Position numbers and translations under genes: made by a program. Positions 44,468 to 53,886 of a stretch of 64,000 bases of DNA are shown here, one piece after another. How positions within the stretch are numbered: the first letter of the stretch is position 1; each line of letters begins with the position of its first letter. The DNA is from Janibacter melonis (GTDB taxonomy: Bacteria; Actinomycetota; Actinomycetes; Actinomycetales; Dermatophilaceae). The notes below the pieces were generated by a model. That model saw only the letters and a list, made by a program, of their open reading frames with translations. It was not told the origin of the DNA and did no database searches. Location of the stretch: assembly GCF_020567375.1 (NCBI RefSeq), contig NZ_JAJBZM010000003.1, positions 1 to 64,000 of the forward strand, in the 5' to 3' direction.

Positions 44468-46545
44468 GACGCCGCCTGCGTCGTGGCGAGCGGCGCGGTG
44501 AGGTCGTAGAAGGTCGTCCCGTCGATGCTCACCTGCTCGTACCGGCTCGAGGCCCACTCGAGGATCTGCGCGGCCGACCCCGAGCCCGACCCACCCATCC
44601 CGCTGCCGGCGAGCAGGTAGTGGATGTCGCCGTCGGCGACGAGCTGCTGCATCTCCTCGAGGGTCGGGCTCGGGTCTGAGCCGTTGAAGCCTCCGATCGC
44701 CATGACGGGCAGCTCGGTCGCGAGCTGCAGGCCCGCGGCGTTCTGGCTGCCGACCGCCGCCGCGACCCAGCGGTAGCGGGACGCGTCCTGGGAGAGGGCT
44801 GCGACGACCTCGGTGCTCGGGGTGCTGGCGTCGAGCAGCCCACCCATGCCACCGGCACCGCCACCGGCCGGAGCGCCGCCTGGTGCTGCACCCGGCGCGG
44901 TGCCCTGCCCGGGCATGGCCTGGGGAGGCTGAGCGCCCTGTCTTCCCGGGCCCCCGGGACCTCCCGGGTTCCCAGGTCCGCCCTGCCCGCCCGGACCTCC
45001 CTGACCCCCGGGCCCGCCCCGGCCAGCGGTGCTCGGGCCTGCCGTGACGATCGACCCGGTGTGCGCCTGCGAGATCGTCGTCGCGGAGTAGGCCGTCGGG
45101 CCGAGCAGGAGCGCGACGACGGCGGCGCTCGCGACGGCCGCGGCTGCCCGGCGGCTCATCCGGTCGGCGAGGAGCAGACCGAGGGCGGCTGCGAGGCCGA
45201 GGACGAGGACGCTCACCCGCAGCCAGTCGCCGTACGCGGTCGTGCGGCTGAGCAGGACGGCGGACCACGCCGCTCCGACGGCGGTCGCGCCGGCGAGGAC
45301 GAGCCTGCCCCCCAGGCGTCCACGAGCCGACCACACGTCCGCGGCGCCCATGCCGACGAGAGCGGCCACGGCCGGGGCGAGAGCGACGGTGTAGTACTCG
45401 TGGAAGATCCCGGCCATGAAGGAGAAGGTGAGGGCGGTGACGACGAGCCAGCCGCCCCACACGACGTAGGCGGCGCGACGCAGGTCGGTGCGCGGGGCGC
45501 GTCCCCGCAGCCACAGCCCGGCGACGAGCAGGACGAGCGCGGTGGGGACGAGCCACGAGATCTGCCCGCCGATGCTCGAGGAGAAGAGGCGACCGATGCC
45601 GGTCTCGCCCCACCCACCACCGCCCCCGACCGAGCCCGTCTCCTCGCCGTTGATCCGGCCCAGGCCGTTGTACCCGAAGGTCAGCTCGAGGAAGGAGTTG
45701 GTCTGGCTGCCGCCGATGTAGGGCCGCATGCTCGCGGGCACGACCTCGACGACCGCGACCCACCACCCCGCGGACACGACGGCGGCTGCCGACGCGACCA
45801 GCGCGCCGAGGGCACGCCGCCGTCCGCTCGTCCGGGCAGCGAGAAGCCAGGCCAGCCCGAGCGCGGGGACGACGAGCAGGACCTGCAGGGTCTTCGTGAG
45901 GAAGCCCAGGCCGACCAGCACGCCGACGAGGCCGATCCACCGCACCGAGCCGCGCTCGACGGCACGGACGGTCGCCCAGGCGGAGAGCGCCATGAGGAGC
46001 ACCAGGAGGGCGTCGGGGTTGTTGAAGCGGAACATGAGCACCGCGACCGGGGTGAGGGCGAGGACGGCGCCCGCGAGCAGGCCGGCACATGCACCGCTGA
46101 CCCGCTTGACGGTCACGGCGACGACACCGGTCGTCGCGACGCCCATGAGCACCTGCGGCAGCAGGATGCTCAGGCTGCTCAGCCCGAGCAGCCGCACCGA
46201 CAGGGCCATGACCCACAACGCGGCCGGGGGCTTGTCGACGGTGATCGACCCACTCGCGTCCGACGCCCCGTAGAAGAAGGCCTCCCACGACTGGCTCCCG
46301 GCCTGCGCGGCCGCCGAGTAGAAGGAGTTCGCCCAGCCGCTCGCCGTGAGCTGCCAGCTGTACGTCGCGAGGGTGAGGGCGAGCAGGGCGACGAGGGCGG
46401 GGCGGGCCCACGCCGGGTCGTCGGCCGGGCCGCGCCACATCCGCGCGAGGCGGTGGCGGGCCGCGGCCGGCCGGGTGCCGACCTGGCGGGCGAAGGGAGA
46501 GCCGGCGGCGCCGTCGGCGGTGCGGGGGAGGGTTGTCGAGAGCAT
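44464..46545 (-). CDS. YkcB/ArnT-like membrane glycosyltransferase (GT39/GT83-like)
   Basis: The 693-residue protein has about 12 transmembrane helices. The N-terminal periplasmic loop has the acidic SITVDKPPAALWV typical of YkcB/PMT-like enzymes that use polyprenyl-phosphate sugars. FRFNNPDALLVLLM and PYIGGSQTNSFLELTFGYNGLGRI are also characteristic. A Gly/Pro-rich segment (about 500-555, GGPGGQGGPGG) links to a C-terminal extracytoplasmic domain. With the GT2-GtrA protein it probably adds a single sugar to a wall polymer or protein. The acceptor is unknown. Confidence 0.88.
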   Translation of the reverse strand: MLSTTLPRTADGAAGSPFARQVGTRPAAARHRLARMWRGPADDPAWARPALVALLALTLATYSWQLTASGWANSFYSAAAQAGSQSWEAFFYGASDASGSITVDKPPAALWVMALSVRLLGLSSLSILLPQVLMGVATTGVVAVTVKRVSGACAGLLAGAVLALTPVAVLMFRFNNPDALLVLLMALSAWATVRAVERGSVRWIGLVGVLVGLGFLTKTLQVLLVVPALGLAWLLAARTSGRRRALGALVASAAAVVSAGWWVAVVEVVPASMRPYIGGSQTNSFLELTFGYNGLGRINGEETGSVGGGGGWGETGIGRLFSSSIGGQISWLVPTALVLLVAGLWLRGRAPRTDLRRAAYVVWGGWLVVTALTFSFMAGIFHEYYTVALAPAVAALVGMGAADVWSARGRLGGRLVLAGATAVGAAWSAVLLSRTTAYGDWLRVSVLVLGLAAALGLLLADRMSRRAAAAVASAAVVALLLGPTAYSATTISQAHTGSIVTAGPSTAGRGGPGGQGGPGGQGGPGNPGGPGGPGRQGAQPPQAMPGQGTAPGAAPGGAPAGGGAGGMGGLLDASTPSTEVVAALSQDASRYRWVAAAVGSQNAAGLQLATELPVMAIGGFNGSDPSPTLEEMQQLVADGDIHYLLAGSGMGGSGSGSAAQILEWASSRYEQVSIDGTTFYDLTAPLATTQAAS

Positions 46546-46696
46546 GCCGACACGCTCGAGCCCGCCGCTGTGGTCGGCCTGTGGCGGTCCTGAGGTGCGC
46601 TCCTGACTGCCTCACGCCGCCGGCGGTGCAGGGACTCCCTTCGCTGAGCGCACGGTCCTCGCCACCGCCGGATGGCGGCCCTAGCCTGGGGCGGTC

Positions 46697-47230
46697 ATGG
46701 CTCGGGGGACGAGAGCGGGGGACACGGTGATGAAGGTGCCGGGGAAGCGGGCGGACCGCGAGGTGCTCACGATGTCGGAGGAGCTCGCCGAGCGCGGTGA
46801 GGTGCTCATCGGCACGATGACGTACGAGCCGTCGGTGCAGGAGGCGGAGGCGATGCTCCAGGCGGTGCGCAAGCGCGCTGACGGGTGGCGCAACGGGGTG
46901 GGGGCGACCCTCACGCTCGTCCTGGCCAGCCTCGCCGTGAAGCCGGGCGAGGGCTTCATGAAGTACACCGGAGACACCCGTGTCGCGCTCATGCTACTCA
47001 TCGGGGGGTCGCTGGTCAGCGCGCTCGTCGCTCTCTTCCTGCTCGTCAACGCGGCGAACGGCCCGACCTGGCTGCGCGAGCTCGTGGGGCACGAGGCGAC
47101 CCCGCAGCGGTACCTGCGCCGGGTCGTCGGGGCGCGGCGTGACCTGCGGGTCGGCCAGGGCCTCTGGGTCGTGTCGCTGCTGCTCTTCTGCGGTGCGGTC
47201 CTCGCGACCTGGCTGACGCCGCTGCCCTGA
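46697..47230 (+). CDS. small membrane protein of unknown function
   Basis: From ATG 46697 the product is 177 residues. The first 60 are charged and helical (EELAERGEVLIGTM, EAEAMLQAVRKRAD) and two clear membrane helices follow (about 95-118 and 155-173), with a weaker hydrophobic stretch at 68-82. TAGCCT nine bases upstream of this ATG supports leaderless initiation; ATG 46730 or 46772 are alternatives. No family is recognised. It converges on modC with 17 bases between stops. Confidence 0.7.
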   Translation: MARGTRAGDTVMKVPGKRADREVLTMSEELAERGEVLIGTMTYEPSVQEAEAMLQAVRKRADGWRNGVGATLTLVLASLAVKPGEGFMKYTGDTRVALMLLIGGSLVSALVALFLLVNAANGPTWLRELVGHEATPQRYLRRVVGARRDLRVGQGLWVVSLLLFCGAVLATWLTPLP

Positions 47231-47247
47231 CGCGGTCCGCCGCGCCG

Positions 47248-48294
47248 TCAGACCGTGTCGAGCCGCACCGCTGCCGCCTTGACGACGAGGTGGACGGTCT
47301 CGCCCGGCCCGAGACCGAGGTCGGCCACCGCGGCCGGGGTGAGGTCGGCGACGAGGGGGCCCAGGCTCGTCGTCGCACGCAGCCGCGCCGCCGAGCCCGA
47401 GGGCTCGACGGACACGACCGTGCCGGCGACGACGTTGCGCGGGCTGCCTCCGGGCGGACGGCGGTGCACGGCGACCGTCTCAGGGCGGAAGGTCGCGACG
47501 GCCCGCGTGCCCTCCGGCGCGTCGACGGGCAGCCCGTGCAGGACGCCGCCAGAGGTCCGCAGCTCGCCAGGCGGTCCGAGCACACCGCTGACGAGGTTGA
47601 CCCCGGCCAGCCGGGCGGCGAAGGGGGAGCGCGGGGCGCTCACGAGGTCGCGGACCGGGCCCTGCTCGACGACCCGCCCGCCGTCGACGACGACCGCGTG
47701 ATCGGCCAGCAACGCTGCGTCGACGACGTCGTGGGTGACGACGACGGCCGTCCTCCCCCGCAGCACCTCGCGCAGGACGTGACGCACCTGGGGCGCGGCG
47801 TCGACGTCGAGCGCGGAGAGCGGCTCGTCGAGGAGCACCACGTCGGGCTCGGCGGCCAGGGCCCGGGCGAGCGCCACACGTGCGGCCTGGCCGCCGGAGA
47901 GGGTGCCCGGACGGCGGTCGGCGAGGTGCCCCGCGCCGACCCGCTCGAGCCAGCGGGCCGCTGACGCGCGTGCCGCGCGCCGGCTTGCACCGCCCGCGCG
48001 CGGACCGAAGGCGACGTCGTCGAGCGCGCTGAGGTGGGGCAGCAGCAGCGGGTCCTGCGACAGCAGCGCGACCCGGCGACGATGGGGCGGGAGGTGGTCG
48101 AGCCGTCGACCGTCGAGCAGCACGCTCGACCCCGCGGGACGGTGCACGCCCGCGATCGTCGCGAGCACGGTCGACTTGCCGGTCCCGTTGGGTCCGAGCA
48201 GCGCCGTCGTCTGCCCCCCGGGCACGACGAAGGACACGTCCACCCCGCGGTCGGGGTCGCGGACCTCGACCTCGAGGCCGGCGGACGTGCTCAT
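47248..48294 (-). CDS. modC: molybdate ABC transporter ATPase with TOBE domain
   Basis: The 348-residue ATPase has Walker A ([16 protein letters not shown]), signature [15 protein letters not shown], Walker B ([15 protein letters not shown]) and the switch His in THDVVDA. The C-terminal 110 residues form a TOBE/Mop domain ([32 protein letters not shown]), which binds molybdate and tells ModC from other importer ATPases. It is the last gene of the mod operon and its ATG overlaps the modB stop by four bases. Confidence 0.92.
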   Translation of the reverse strand: MSTSAGLEVEVRDPDRGVDVSFVVPGGQTTALLGPNGTGKSTVLATIAGVHRPAGSSVLLDGRRLDHLPPHRRRVALLSQDPLLLPHLSALDDVAFGPRAGGASRRAARASAARWLERVGAGHLADRRPGTLSGGQAARVALARALAAEPDVVLLDEPLSALDVDAAPQVRHVLREVLRGRTAVVVTHDVVDAALLADHAVVVDGGRVVEQGPVRDLVSAPRSPFAARLAGVNLVSGVLGPPGELRTSGGVLHGLPVDAPEGTRAVATFRPETVAVHRRPPGGSPRNVVAGTVVSVEPSGSAARLRATTSLGPLVADLTPAAVADLGLGPGETVHLVVKAAAVRLDTV

Positions 48295-49106
48295 CGGCGC
48301 ACGTCCGGCCGGGCGAGCGCCATGACGACGACGGCGACGACGACGAGGAGGACCGAGAGCGCGACGGCAGCGTCGGGGTCGCTCTCGCGCTCGAGGTAGA
48401 TCTGCAGCGGCAGGGTCCGGGTCGTGCCCTGCAGGGACCCGGCGAAGGTGAGGGTCGCCCCGAACTCGCCGAGCGAGCGGGCGAAGGCGAGGACGGTGCC
48501 GGAGACGAGCGCCGGTCGCACGAGCGGGAGGGTGACCCGTCGGAAGACGACGGAGGGTGAGGCACCGAGGGTGGCGGCCACCCCTTCGTGCCGGCCGCCG
48601 ACCGAGCGCAACGCCCCGTCGAGGCTCACGACGAGGAAGGGGAGGGAGACGAAGGTCTGCGCGATGACGACGGCGACCGTCGTGAAGGCGACTCGGATGC
48701 CGACCGCGTCCAGGTGCGACCCGAGCAGACCCTGCCGCCCGAGGAGGGTGACGAGGGCGATGCCCGCGACGACCGGCGGGAGCACGAGCGGCAGGAGCAC
48801 GAGGGTGCGCACGGCGACGTTGTCGAAGAGCCGGAGCCGGGCGAGCGCGAGGGCGAGCGGGACCCCGAGGAGCAGGCAGAGCACGGTCGACGCGCTCGAG
48901 GTGCGCAGGCTGAGCCACAGGGCGTCGAGCGCGCGGTCCGAGGTGAGCAGGGCGGGCAGCCCGGCGACGTCGACGCTCGCGAGCATCCCCACCACGGGCG
49001 CGGCGAGGACGAGCGCGCCGAGGACCGCGGGCAGCAGCGCCCAGCGCGGCACGGTCGCGACGTCAGGGCGCGGCAAAGCCGGCCGCCTCCAGGTGCCCCG
49101 CTCCAT
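48291..49106 (-). CDS. modB: molybdate ABC transporter permease
   Basis: The 271-residue permease has six hydrophobic segments and the coupling loop [30 protein letters not shown]. The [13 protein letters not shown] sequence is typical of ModB/CysT-type permeases, and the modA neighbour decides for molybdate. It starts inside the 3' end of modA (44-base overlap). Confidence 0.92.
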   Translation of the reverse strand: MERGTWRRPALPRPDVATVPRWALLPAVLGALVLAAPVVGMLASVDVAGLPALLTSDRALDALWLSLRTSSASTVLCLLLGVPLALALARLRLFDNVAVRTLVLLPLVLPPVVAGIALVTLLGRQGLLGSHLDAVGIRVAFTTVAVVIAQTFVSLPFLVVSLDGALRSVGGRHEGVAATLGASPSVVFRRVTLPLVRPALVSGTVLAFARSLGEFGATLTFAGSLQGTTRTLPLQIYLERESDPDAAVALSVLLVVVAVVVMALARPDVRR

Positions 49107-49821
49107 CCCCCGCGGCGTCCGCGAGCACGGCCGCGACGAGCTCGTCGGCGAGGTCGTGGTACTCGCTGCCGGCGAGCGTGGCGACCGGGTAGGTCGTCGT
49201 CGTGTTGTCCTCGTCCGGGATCTCCACCGTGCCGACGTCGTCCGAGCTCTGGGCGTCGGTGACGTAGACGATGCCCGCGTCGGCCTCGCCGCTGGCGACC
49301 TTGCCGAGGACGTCGGTGACCTTGGCCTCCTCGGAGACGGGGGCGAAGGTGAGGCCCGACGCCTCCTCGACCCGCTCCGCGGCCGCCCCGCAGGGCACCT
49401 GCGGGGCGCACAGGACGAGGTCGACGTCGCCCTCGAGGTCGGCGAGCGAGGTGATCTTCGCGGGGTTGTCCTTCGGCACGACGACGGTCATCGAGTTCGT
49501 CGCGAAGGTCTGCGGCGAGCCGGAGACCAGGTCGGCGTCCTCGACGGTGCCCATCGTCCGCTCGTCCGCCGTCGCGAGCACGTCGGCGGGCGCGCCGTCG
49601 ACGAGCTGGGCGGCGAGGTCCGAGGAGCCGGCGAAGGAGAAGCGCACCGTGACGCCCGGGTGGTCCGCCTCGAAGTCGTCGGCGATCTGCTCGAAGGGGC
49701 GCTGCAGGCTGGCGGCGGCGAAGACGGTGAGCTCGCTCGACCCGCCGTCGGCGTCACCCCCGCTGCACGCCGAGAGCCCGAGGGCGACGACGGCCAGGGC
49801 CGCAAGGCCGGCGCGGGTCAT
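49063..49821 (-). CDS. modA: molybdate-binding lipoprotein
   Basis: The 252-residue protein has a lipobox (LGLSACSGG, Cys19) and the ModA signature [47 protein letters not shown] and [13 protein letters not shown]. It captures molybdate or tungstate outside the membrane. The ATG at 49821 overlaps the stop of the upstream regulator gene. An extension to 49953 would run antisense-frame through that gene and is rejected. Confidence 0.94.
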   Translation of the reverse strand: MTRAGLAALAVVALGLSACSGGDADGGSSELTVFAAASLQRPFEQIADDFEADHPGVTVRFSFAGSSDLAAQLVDGAPADVLATADERTMGTVEDADLVSGSPQTFATNSMTVVVPKDNPAKITSLADLEGDVDLVLCAPQVPCGAAAERVEEASGLTFAPVSEEAKVTDVLGKVASGEADAGIVYVTDAQSSDDVGTVEIPDEDNTTTTYPVATLAGSEYHDLADELVAAVLADAAGDGAGHLEAAGFAAP

Positions 49822-50222
49822 GCCCGGCCGTCCGGGGTCTCGATGACGACCTGCGTCGACTTGATGACGGCGACCGCGACGACGCCGGGCTCGAGACCCA
49901 TCTCGCGCACGGCCTCGGCGCTGAGCAGCGAGACGACGCGGAAGGGGCCGCACTGCAGCTCGACCTGAGCCATGACCGTGTCGGCGACGACCTCGGTGAC
50001 GATGCCGACGAGCCGGTTGCGCGCCGACGTGTGCCGCCCGACCGGGTCGGGCAGCGCGCGCAGGTGCTCACGGGCGTGGTGCGCTACTGAGACCGCGTCG
50101 ACCGTGCGGCGACCGCCGTCGTCCTCGCCGGCGACGAGCGTGCCCGCATCGACCATCCGTCGGATGGTGTCGGTGCTCACGGCGAGGAAGTCGGCGGCCT
50201 CATGGATACGCAGATGCGGCAT
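49818..50222 (-). CDS. molybdate-responsive regulator: helix-turn-helix plus single TOBE/Mop domain
   Basis: The 134-residue protein joins a MerR/excisionase-like HTH (LRIHEAADFLAVSTDTIRRMVDAG) to one Mop/TOBE domain (SARNRLVGIVTEVVADTVMAQVELQC...LEPGVVAVAVIKSTQVVI). Classical ModE has a winged helix and two Mop domains, so this is a compact analogue. TAGAGT seven bases before the ATG indicates leaderless transcription, and the dyad ACCTG-N6-CAGGT lies just upstream. It overlaps modA and probably represses the whole operon when molybdate is bound. Confidence 0.85.
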   Translation of the reverse strand: MPHLRIHEAADFLAVSTDTIRRMVDAGTLVAGEDDGGRRTVDAVSVAHHAREHLRALPDPVGRHTSARNRLVGIVTEVVADTVMAQVELQCGPFRVVSLLSAEAVREMGLEPGVVAVAVIKSTQVVIETPDGRA

Positions 50223-50242
50223 AAAGGTGACTCTACAGACGC

Positions 50243-50258
50243 ACCTGCAACCTCAGGT
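50243..50258. promoter_or_regulatory. putative operator of the molybdate operon
   Basis: ACCTG (50243-50247) and CAGGT (50254-50258) form a dyad with a 6-base spacer, directly upstream of the -10 TAGAGT of the regulator gene. It lies in the 42-base gap after the histidine kinase stop. Confidence 0.5.
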
Positions 50259-50264
50259 CGAGGG

Positions 50265-51716
50265 TCAGTCGGGCAGGTGCACGGCGAAGGAGGTCTGCCC
50301 CGGGCGCGACGCGAGCTCGATGCGGCCGCCGTGCGCCCCGACGACCGACTCGACGATGCTCAGGCCGAGCCCGGTCGACCCGCCGGCGCGGTTGCGCGCG
50401 TCGTCTCCCCGGGTGAAGCGCTCGAAGACCTCGGGCTGCAGCTCCTCGGGGACCCCGGGCCCGTCGTCGGTGACGACGAGGACGACCTCGCCGTCCTGCC
50501 TTCGCAGGCTCGTCGTCACCGTCGTGCCCGCAGGGGTGTGCGTGCGGGCGTTCGCGAGGAGGTTGACGAGCACCTGACGCAGGCGACCCTCGTCCCCGAC
50601 GACCTCGACCGGCTCGTCGGGCAGGTCGAGGCGCCAGCGGTGCTCGGGAGCGGCCGCGTGGATGTCGCCGACGGCCGTCATCGCGATCATCGTGAGGTCG
50701 ACTGGCTCGCGCTCGAGGGCCCGACCCGCGTCGAGCCGCGCGAGCAGGAGGAGGTCCTCGACGAGACCTTGCATCCGCAGCGCCTCGGACTCGACCCGGC
50801 CGAGGGCGTGGCGCACCGAGGTCGGCACCGGCTCGCTCTCGCGCCGGGAGAGCTCGGCGTAGCCGCGGATCGAGGCGAGGGGCGTGCGCAGCTCGTGGCT
50901 CGCGTCGGCGACGAACTGCCGCACCCGGGACTCCGAGCGCTGGCGCGCCTCGAGGGCCCCGGCGACGTTGTCGAGCATCGAGTTGAGCGCGTGGCCGACC
51001 TGGCCCACCTCGGTCCGGGGGTCGGTGTCCTCCTCGGGCACCCGCTCGGCGAGGGCGACCTCGCCGGAGTCGAGGGGGAGCCGGGAGACCTGCGTGGCCG
51101 TCGCCGCGACGCGGCGCAGCGGCAGCAGGGAGCGGCGGATGAGCCAGCTGCCGACCGCCACCGTCGCGAGCAGCCCGGCGAGCGAGGCGGAGCCGAGCAC
51201 GACGAGGAGGCTGCGGGTCGCGTCGGTGGCCGGGGCCAGCGGCTGGCCGGTGACGACCGTCGCCCCGCTCGCGGTGCGCAGCGCAACCATCCGGTAGTCG
51301 CCGAGCCCCGAGACGTCGACGGTGCGCGGCGCCGGGGCGATCCCGGCGTCGGCCACGGCGGACAGCGCCGCGCTGGGCAGCGCCACCCGCTCGCCCTGCC
51401 GGACGACGTACCCGGTCGCCTGGCCGTCCACGAGGCAGACGAGGACCGAGCCCTCGCCGCGACCAGGGCCGCCACGGGTGCACGGGGCCGGGTAGGCGCC
51501 GTCGCCGTCGCCGTCACGGTCCTCGTACGGCGGTTCGCGGCGCAGCGTGTCGACCTGGGTCGCGACCTGCTCGTCGATCTGGGCGATGAGCTGGTGGCGC
51601 ATGAGCAGGACGGTCGCGGTGCCGGTGACGATGGTGACGACGACGAAGAGGGCGACGACGGAGGCGACGAGCTGGGTCGTCAGCGAGGTCCCGCGACCGG
51701 GGCGGGCGGTGGTCAT
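50265..51716 (-). CDS. two-component sensor histidine kinase
   Basis: The 483-residue kinase has helices at about 15-40 and 180-205 flanking an extracellular sensor of 140 residues, a HAMP linker, the H-box ADASHELRTPLASIRGYAEL, an N-box VLVNLLANARTHTP and G-boxes DDGPGVP and STGLGLSIVESVV. It resembles the actinobacterial TrcS/TcrY-type kinases. The ATG overlaps the response-regulator stop. The signal sensed is unknown; the sensor has two cysteines (PCTRGG, LVCLVDG) that could form a disulfide. Confidence 0.93.
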   Translation of the reverse strand: MTTARPGRGTSLTTQLVASVVALFVVVTIVTGTATVLLMRHQLIAQIDEQVATQVDTLRREPPYEDRDGDGDGAYPAPCTRGGPGRGEGSVLVCLVDGQATGYVVRQGERVALPSAALSAVADAGIAPAPRTVDVSGLGDYRMVALRTASGATVVTGQPLAPATDATRSLLVVLGSASLAGLLATVAVGSWLIRRSLLPLRRVAATATQVSRLPLDSGEVALAERVPEEDTDPRTEVGQVGHALNSMLDNVAGALEARQRSESRVRQFVADASHELRTPLASIRGYAELSRRESEPVPTSVRHALGRVESEALRMQGLVEDLLLLARLDAGRALEREPVDLTMIAMTAVGDIHAAAPEHRWRLDLPDEPVEVVGDEGRLRQVLVNLLANARTHTPAGTTVTTSLRRQDGEVVLVVTDDGPGVPEELQPEVFERFTRGDDARNRAGGSTGLGLSIVESVVGAHGGRIELASRPGQTSFAVHLPD

Positions 51717-52444
51717 CCGACCGGCTTGAGCACGTACCCGGCGCCACGCATCGTGTGGATCATCGGGTCGCGGCCCGCGTCGATCTTCTTGCGCAGGTAG
51801 GAGATGTAGAGCTCGACGACGTTGGCCTGCCCGCCGAAGTCGTAGCTCCACACGCGGTCGAGGATCTGCGCCTTCGAGAGCACCCGGCGGGGGTTGCGCA
51901 TGAGGTAGCGCAGCAGCTCGAACTCCGTCGCGGTGAGCGAGATCTCCTCGCCGCCCCGGGTCACCTCGTGGCTGTCCTCGTCGAGGGTGAGGTCGCCGAC
52001 GACGAGCAGCGGGCTGCCCTCTCCGGTGCTCACGGCGGTGCGGCGCATGAGGGCCCGGACCCGCGCGACCACCTCTTCGAGGCTGAAGGGCTTCGTCACG
52101 TAGTCGTCGCCCCCGGCGGTGAGCCCGGCGACACGATCCTCGACGGCGTCCTTCGCGGTGAGGAAGAGCACCGGCACCGCCTCGTCGTGCTCGCGCATCC
52201 GGCGCAGCACCTCCATGCCGTCGAAGTCGGGCAGCATCATGTCGAGGACGACCGCGTCGGGCCCGAAGTCCTTGGCCGCGCGCACCGCCGCGGTCCCCGT
52301 GCCGGCCGTGCGCACATCCCAGCCCTCGTACCGCAGCGCCATCGACAGCAGCTCGGTGAGGTTGGCCTCGTCGTCGACGACGAGGACACGCACCGGAGAG
52401 CCGTCGGGTCGGGTGAGTCGCGGGGCGGCGGAGGAGCTCGTCAT
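51713..52444 (-). CDS. OmpR-family response regulator
   Basis: From the ATG at 52444 (a GTG at 52459 would add five residues) the product is 243 residues. The receiver has VVDDE and the phospho-acceptor Asp in DAVVLDMMLPDFDG, with the Thr/Lys pair in LFLTAKD and VTKPF. The winged-helix DNA-binding domain ends in the family pattern ISLTATEFELLRYLMRNPRRVLSKAQILDRVW and SYLRKKIDAG. It is coupled to its kinase. Confidence 0.94.
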   Translation of the reverse strand: MTSSSAAPRLTRPDGSPVRVLVVDDEANLTELLSMALRYEGWDVRTAGTGTAAVRAAKDFGPDAVVLDMMLPDFDGMEVLRRMREHDEAVPVLFLTAKDAVEDRVAGLTAGGDDYVTKPFSLEEVVARVRALMRRTAVSTGEGSPLLVVGDLTLDEDSHEVTRGGEEISLTATEFELLRYLMRNPRRVLSKAQILDRVWSYDFGGQANVVELYISYLRKKIDAGRDPMIHTMRGAGYVLKPVG

Positions 52445-52582
52445 GCGGCCAGTAGACACCTGGGGTCCGGGCGTGCGCTATGGCTCACCTGTGCGATTCC
52501 TGTGGGCGACGAAGGGGGGAGCCTCAGCCCGGCGAAGGGGGAGGGACAGTCCCGCCACAGCCGAGCCGGTGAGCCTTCGGTC

Positions 52583-52768
52583 ATGGACACGACGACCACG
52601 CCCACGACTCCGTCGACCGCACCTGCTCTGCGCCGCCCGTCGTGGTCGGGCAGGAAGCCCCCGGTCGCCGCCACCCGCGCGAGCGTCGAGGGTCGAGGTG
52701 CGAGGACCGCCGGCCTGGATGACGAGCATCTCGCCGGCCGAGGGGCGAGGGTCTCCCGGCCCGGGTGA
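52583..52768 (+). CDS. 61-residue ORF, possible gene remnant
   Basis: This ORF starts MDTTTTPTTPSTAPALRRP and has SWSGRK, which looks like the cytoplasmic N-terminus of a secreted or membrane protein placed divergent to a two-component system, but the expected hydrophobic helix after it is missing and the rest is Arg/Gly-rich with no recognisable domain. There is no clear ribosome binding site. It may be the eroded stub of a protease-type gene or a chance frame. Confidence 0.3.
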   Translation: MDTTTTPTTPSTAPALRRPSWSGRKPPVAATRASVEGRGARTAGLDDEHLAGRGARVSRPG

Positions 52769-52791
52769 CCCGGCGCGTGCCGGGGAACCCA

Positions 52792-52867
52792 AGACGGGCC
52801 GGGACACCCGAGACGGGCCGGGATGCCCGAGACGGGCCGGGATACCCGAGACGGGCCGGGACGTGTC
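52792..52867. repeat. four tandem 19-bp repeats
   Basis: Units start at 52792, 52811, 52830 and 52849 with consensus AGACGGGCCGGGATRCCCG; the last unit diverges after GGGA. The 19-base period is not a multiple of three, so the array is non-coding. Each unit has a short CGGGCC/GGCCCG-like symmetry. Confidence 0.85.
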
Positions 52868-52946
52868 TCGGTCAGCAGCGGGTCAGCCGGTCCGGGCCGG
52901 GGTGCGCGGTCAGCCCTCGGCCTCGAGACCACGTCGTCGGTGGCGG

Positions 52947-53744
52947 TCAGCTGCCGGGCGAGTACCAGCCGTAGGCGTGGTCACCGGGGGTGAAGCCGGC
53001 CTCGGCGTAGAGACGGGCGGCGGCGGTGCCGTCCTCGGCGACGATGACGAGCTCGCGTGCCCCTCGCCGGACCGCCCAGCGGGCCGCGACCCCGAGCAGG
53101 TGCCGGGCCAGACCCTGCCGACGGTGGGCGGAGCCGGTGAGGACGGACTGGTAGCGCGCGGTCGTCGGCTCGAGGTCACGCAGCACGACGATGCCCAGCG
53201 ACGCGGCCAGCCGGTCGTCCTCGTCGAACGCGCCGAACCACGCCGCGTCGCCGTCGGCGACGAGGCGCCGCCGGATCACCGTCTGGCGCATGACGAAGGC
53301 CCGGTACTCCTGCGCTGGGTGCTCACCGGTCTCGGCGTTGTGCTCGAGCTCGGCGACGAGCCGGGCACCCCAGTCGGCGTCGCTCTCGAGCGAGGTGACC
53401 CGGTAGCCCGTCGGGAGCGGTGTCGTCGGCGGGGCGATCTCGCTCGTCAGGCTCTCGACGACGTCGGGCCGCAGCCCCGCCTCGCGCCAGGCCCTCGCGC
53501 AGGACGGCTGCGGCAGGCCGATCGCGCGGTGACGTGCCCGGGGGAACTCACCCGCGAACCGCGCGAGCCATGTCGCCGCGTCATCGGGGTCGCCCGTCGT
53601 CACCTGGATGAAGTTCCCCCAGTGGTAGTCGGGCGCGCTCGGCGTGCGCACGACGAGGTGGTCACCGTGATCGACGACGTCGGCGCCTCCCAGCACGTCG
53701 ACGGAGATGTCGGTGCGGGTCGAGATGGGCAGCCCGGCGAGCAT
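52947..53744 (-). CDS. GNAT-family N-acetyltransferase
   Basis: The 265-residue protein has its acetyl-CoA fold in the second half: LAASLGIVVLRDLEPTTARYQSVLTGSAHRRQGLARHLLGVAARWAVRRGARELVIVAEDGTAAARLYAEAGF, where RRQGLARHLL is motif A. The N-terminal half looks like a degenerate second GNAT domain. TACGTT six bases before the ATG (53756-53751) marks a leaderless start, which rejects the extension to 53870. Substrate unknown. Confidence 0.9.
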   Translation of the reverse strand: MLAGLPISTRTDISVDVLGGADVVDHGDHLVVRTPSAPDYHWGNFIQVTTGDPDDAATWLARFAGEFPRARHRAIGLPQPSCARAWREAGLRPDVVESLTSEIAPPTTPLPTGYRVTSLESDADWGARLVAELEHNAETGEHPAQEYRAFVMRQTVIRRRLVADGDAAWFGAFDEDDRLAASLGIVVLRDLEPTTARYQSVLTGSAHRRQGLARHLLGVAARWAVRRGARELVIVAEDGTAAARLYAEAGFTPGDHAYGWYSPGS

Positions 53745-53831
53745 GTCTCGAACGTAGCGCGGCGAGCGCGTCGAGGCCCGTCGAGGACGACCCGGCGTGC
53801 ACCCCCTTCGCCCCGCCGGTGCGACGCACGA

Positions 53832-53862
53832 GCGCGCCCGGGCCGAGTCGGCCCGGGCGCGC
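53832..53862 (-). terminator. terminator of the M36 protease gene
   Basis: GCGCGCCCGGGCC (53832-53844) mirrors GGCCCGGGCGCGC (53850-53862) around a 5-base loop, 24 bases after the protease stop. Confidence 0.85.
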
Positions 53863-53886
53863 CCGGTCATGCGATGCGGATCGGCG

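Larger units (their letters stand above)
52445..52946. other. 502-base gene-poor region
   Basis: Between the response-regulator start and the GNAT stop there is no convincing gene. It contains two CGAAGGGGG 9-mers (52510, 52533), the doubtful 61-residue ORF and four 19-base tandem repeats. Confidence 0.6.

Noticed and set aside
50223-50264. Moco riboswitch before the mod operon
   Set aside because: The gap is 42 bases and the gene appears leaderless, so there is no room for one.
52792-52867. Possible short CRISPR or coding repeat
   Set aside because: The units are directly abutting with no spacers, and the 19-base period breaks any reading frame.
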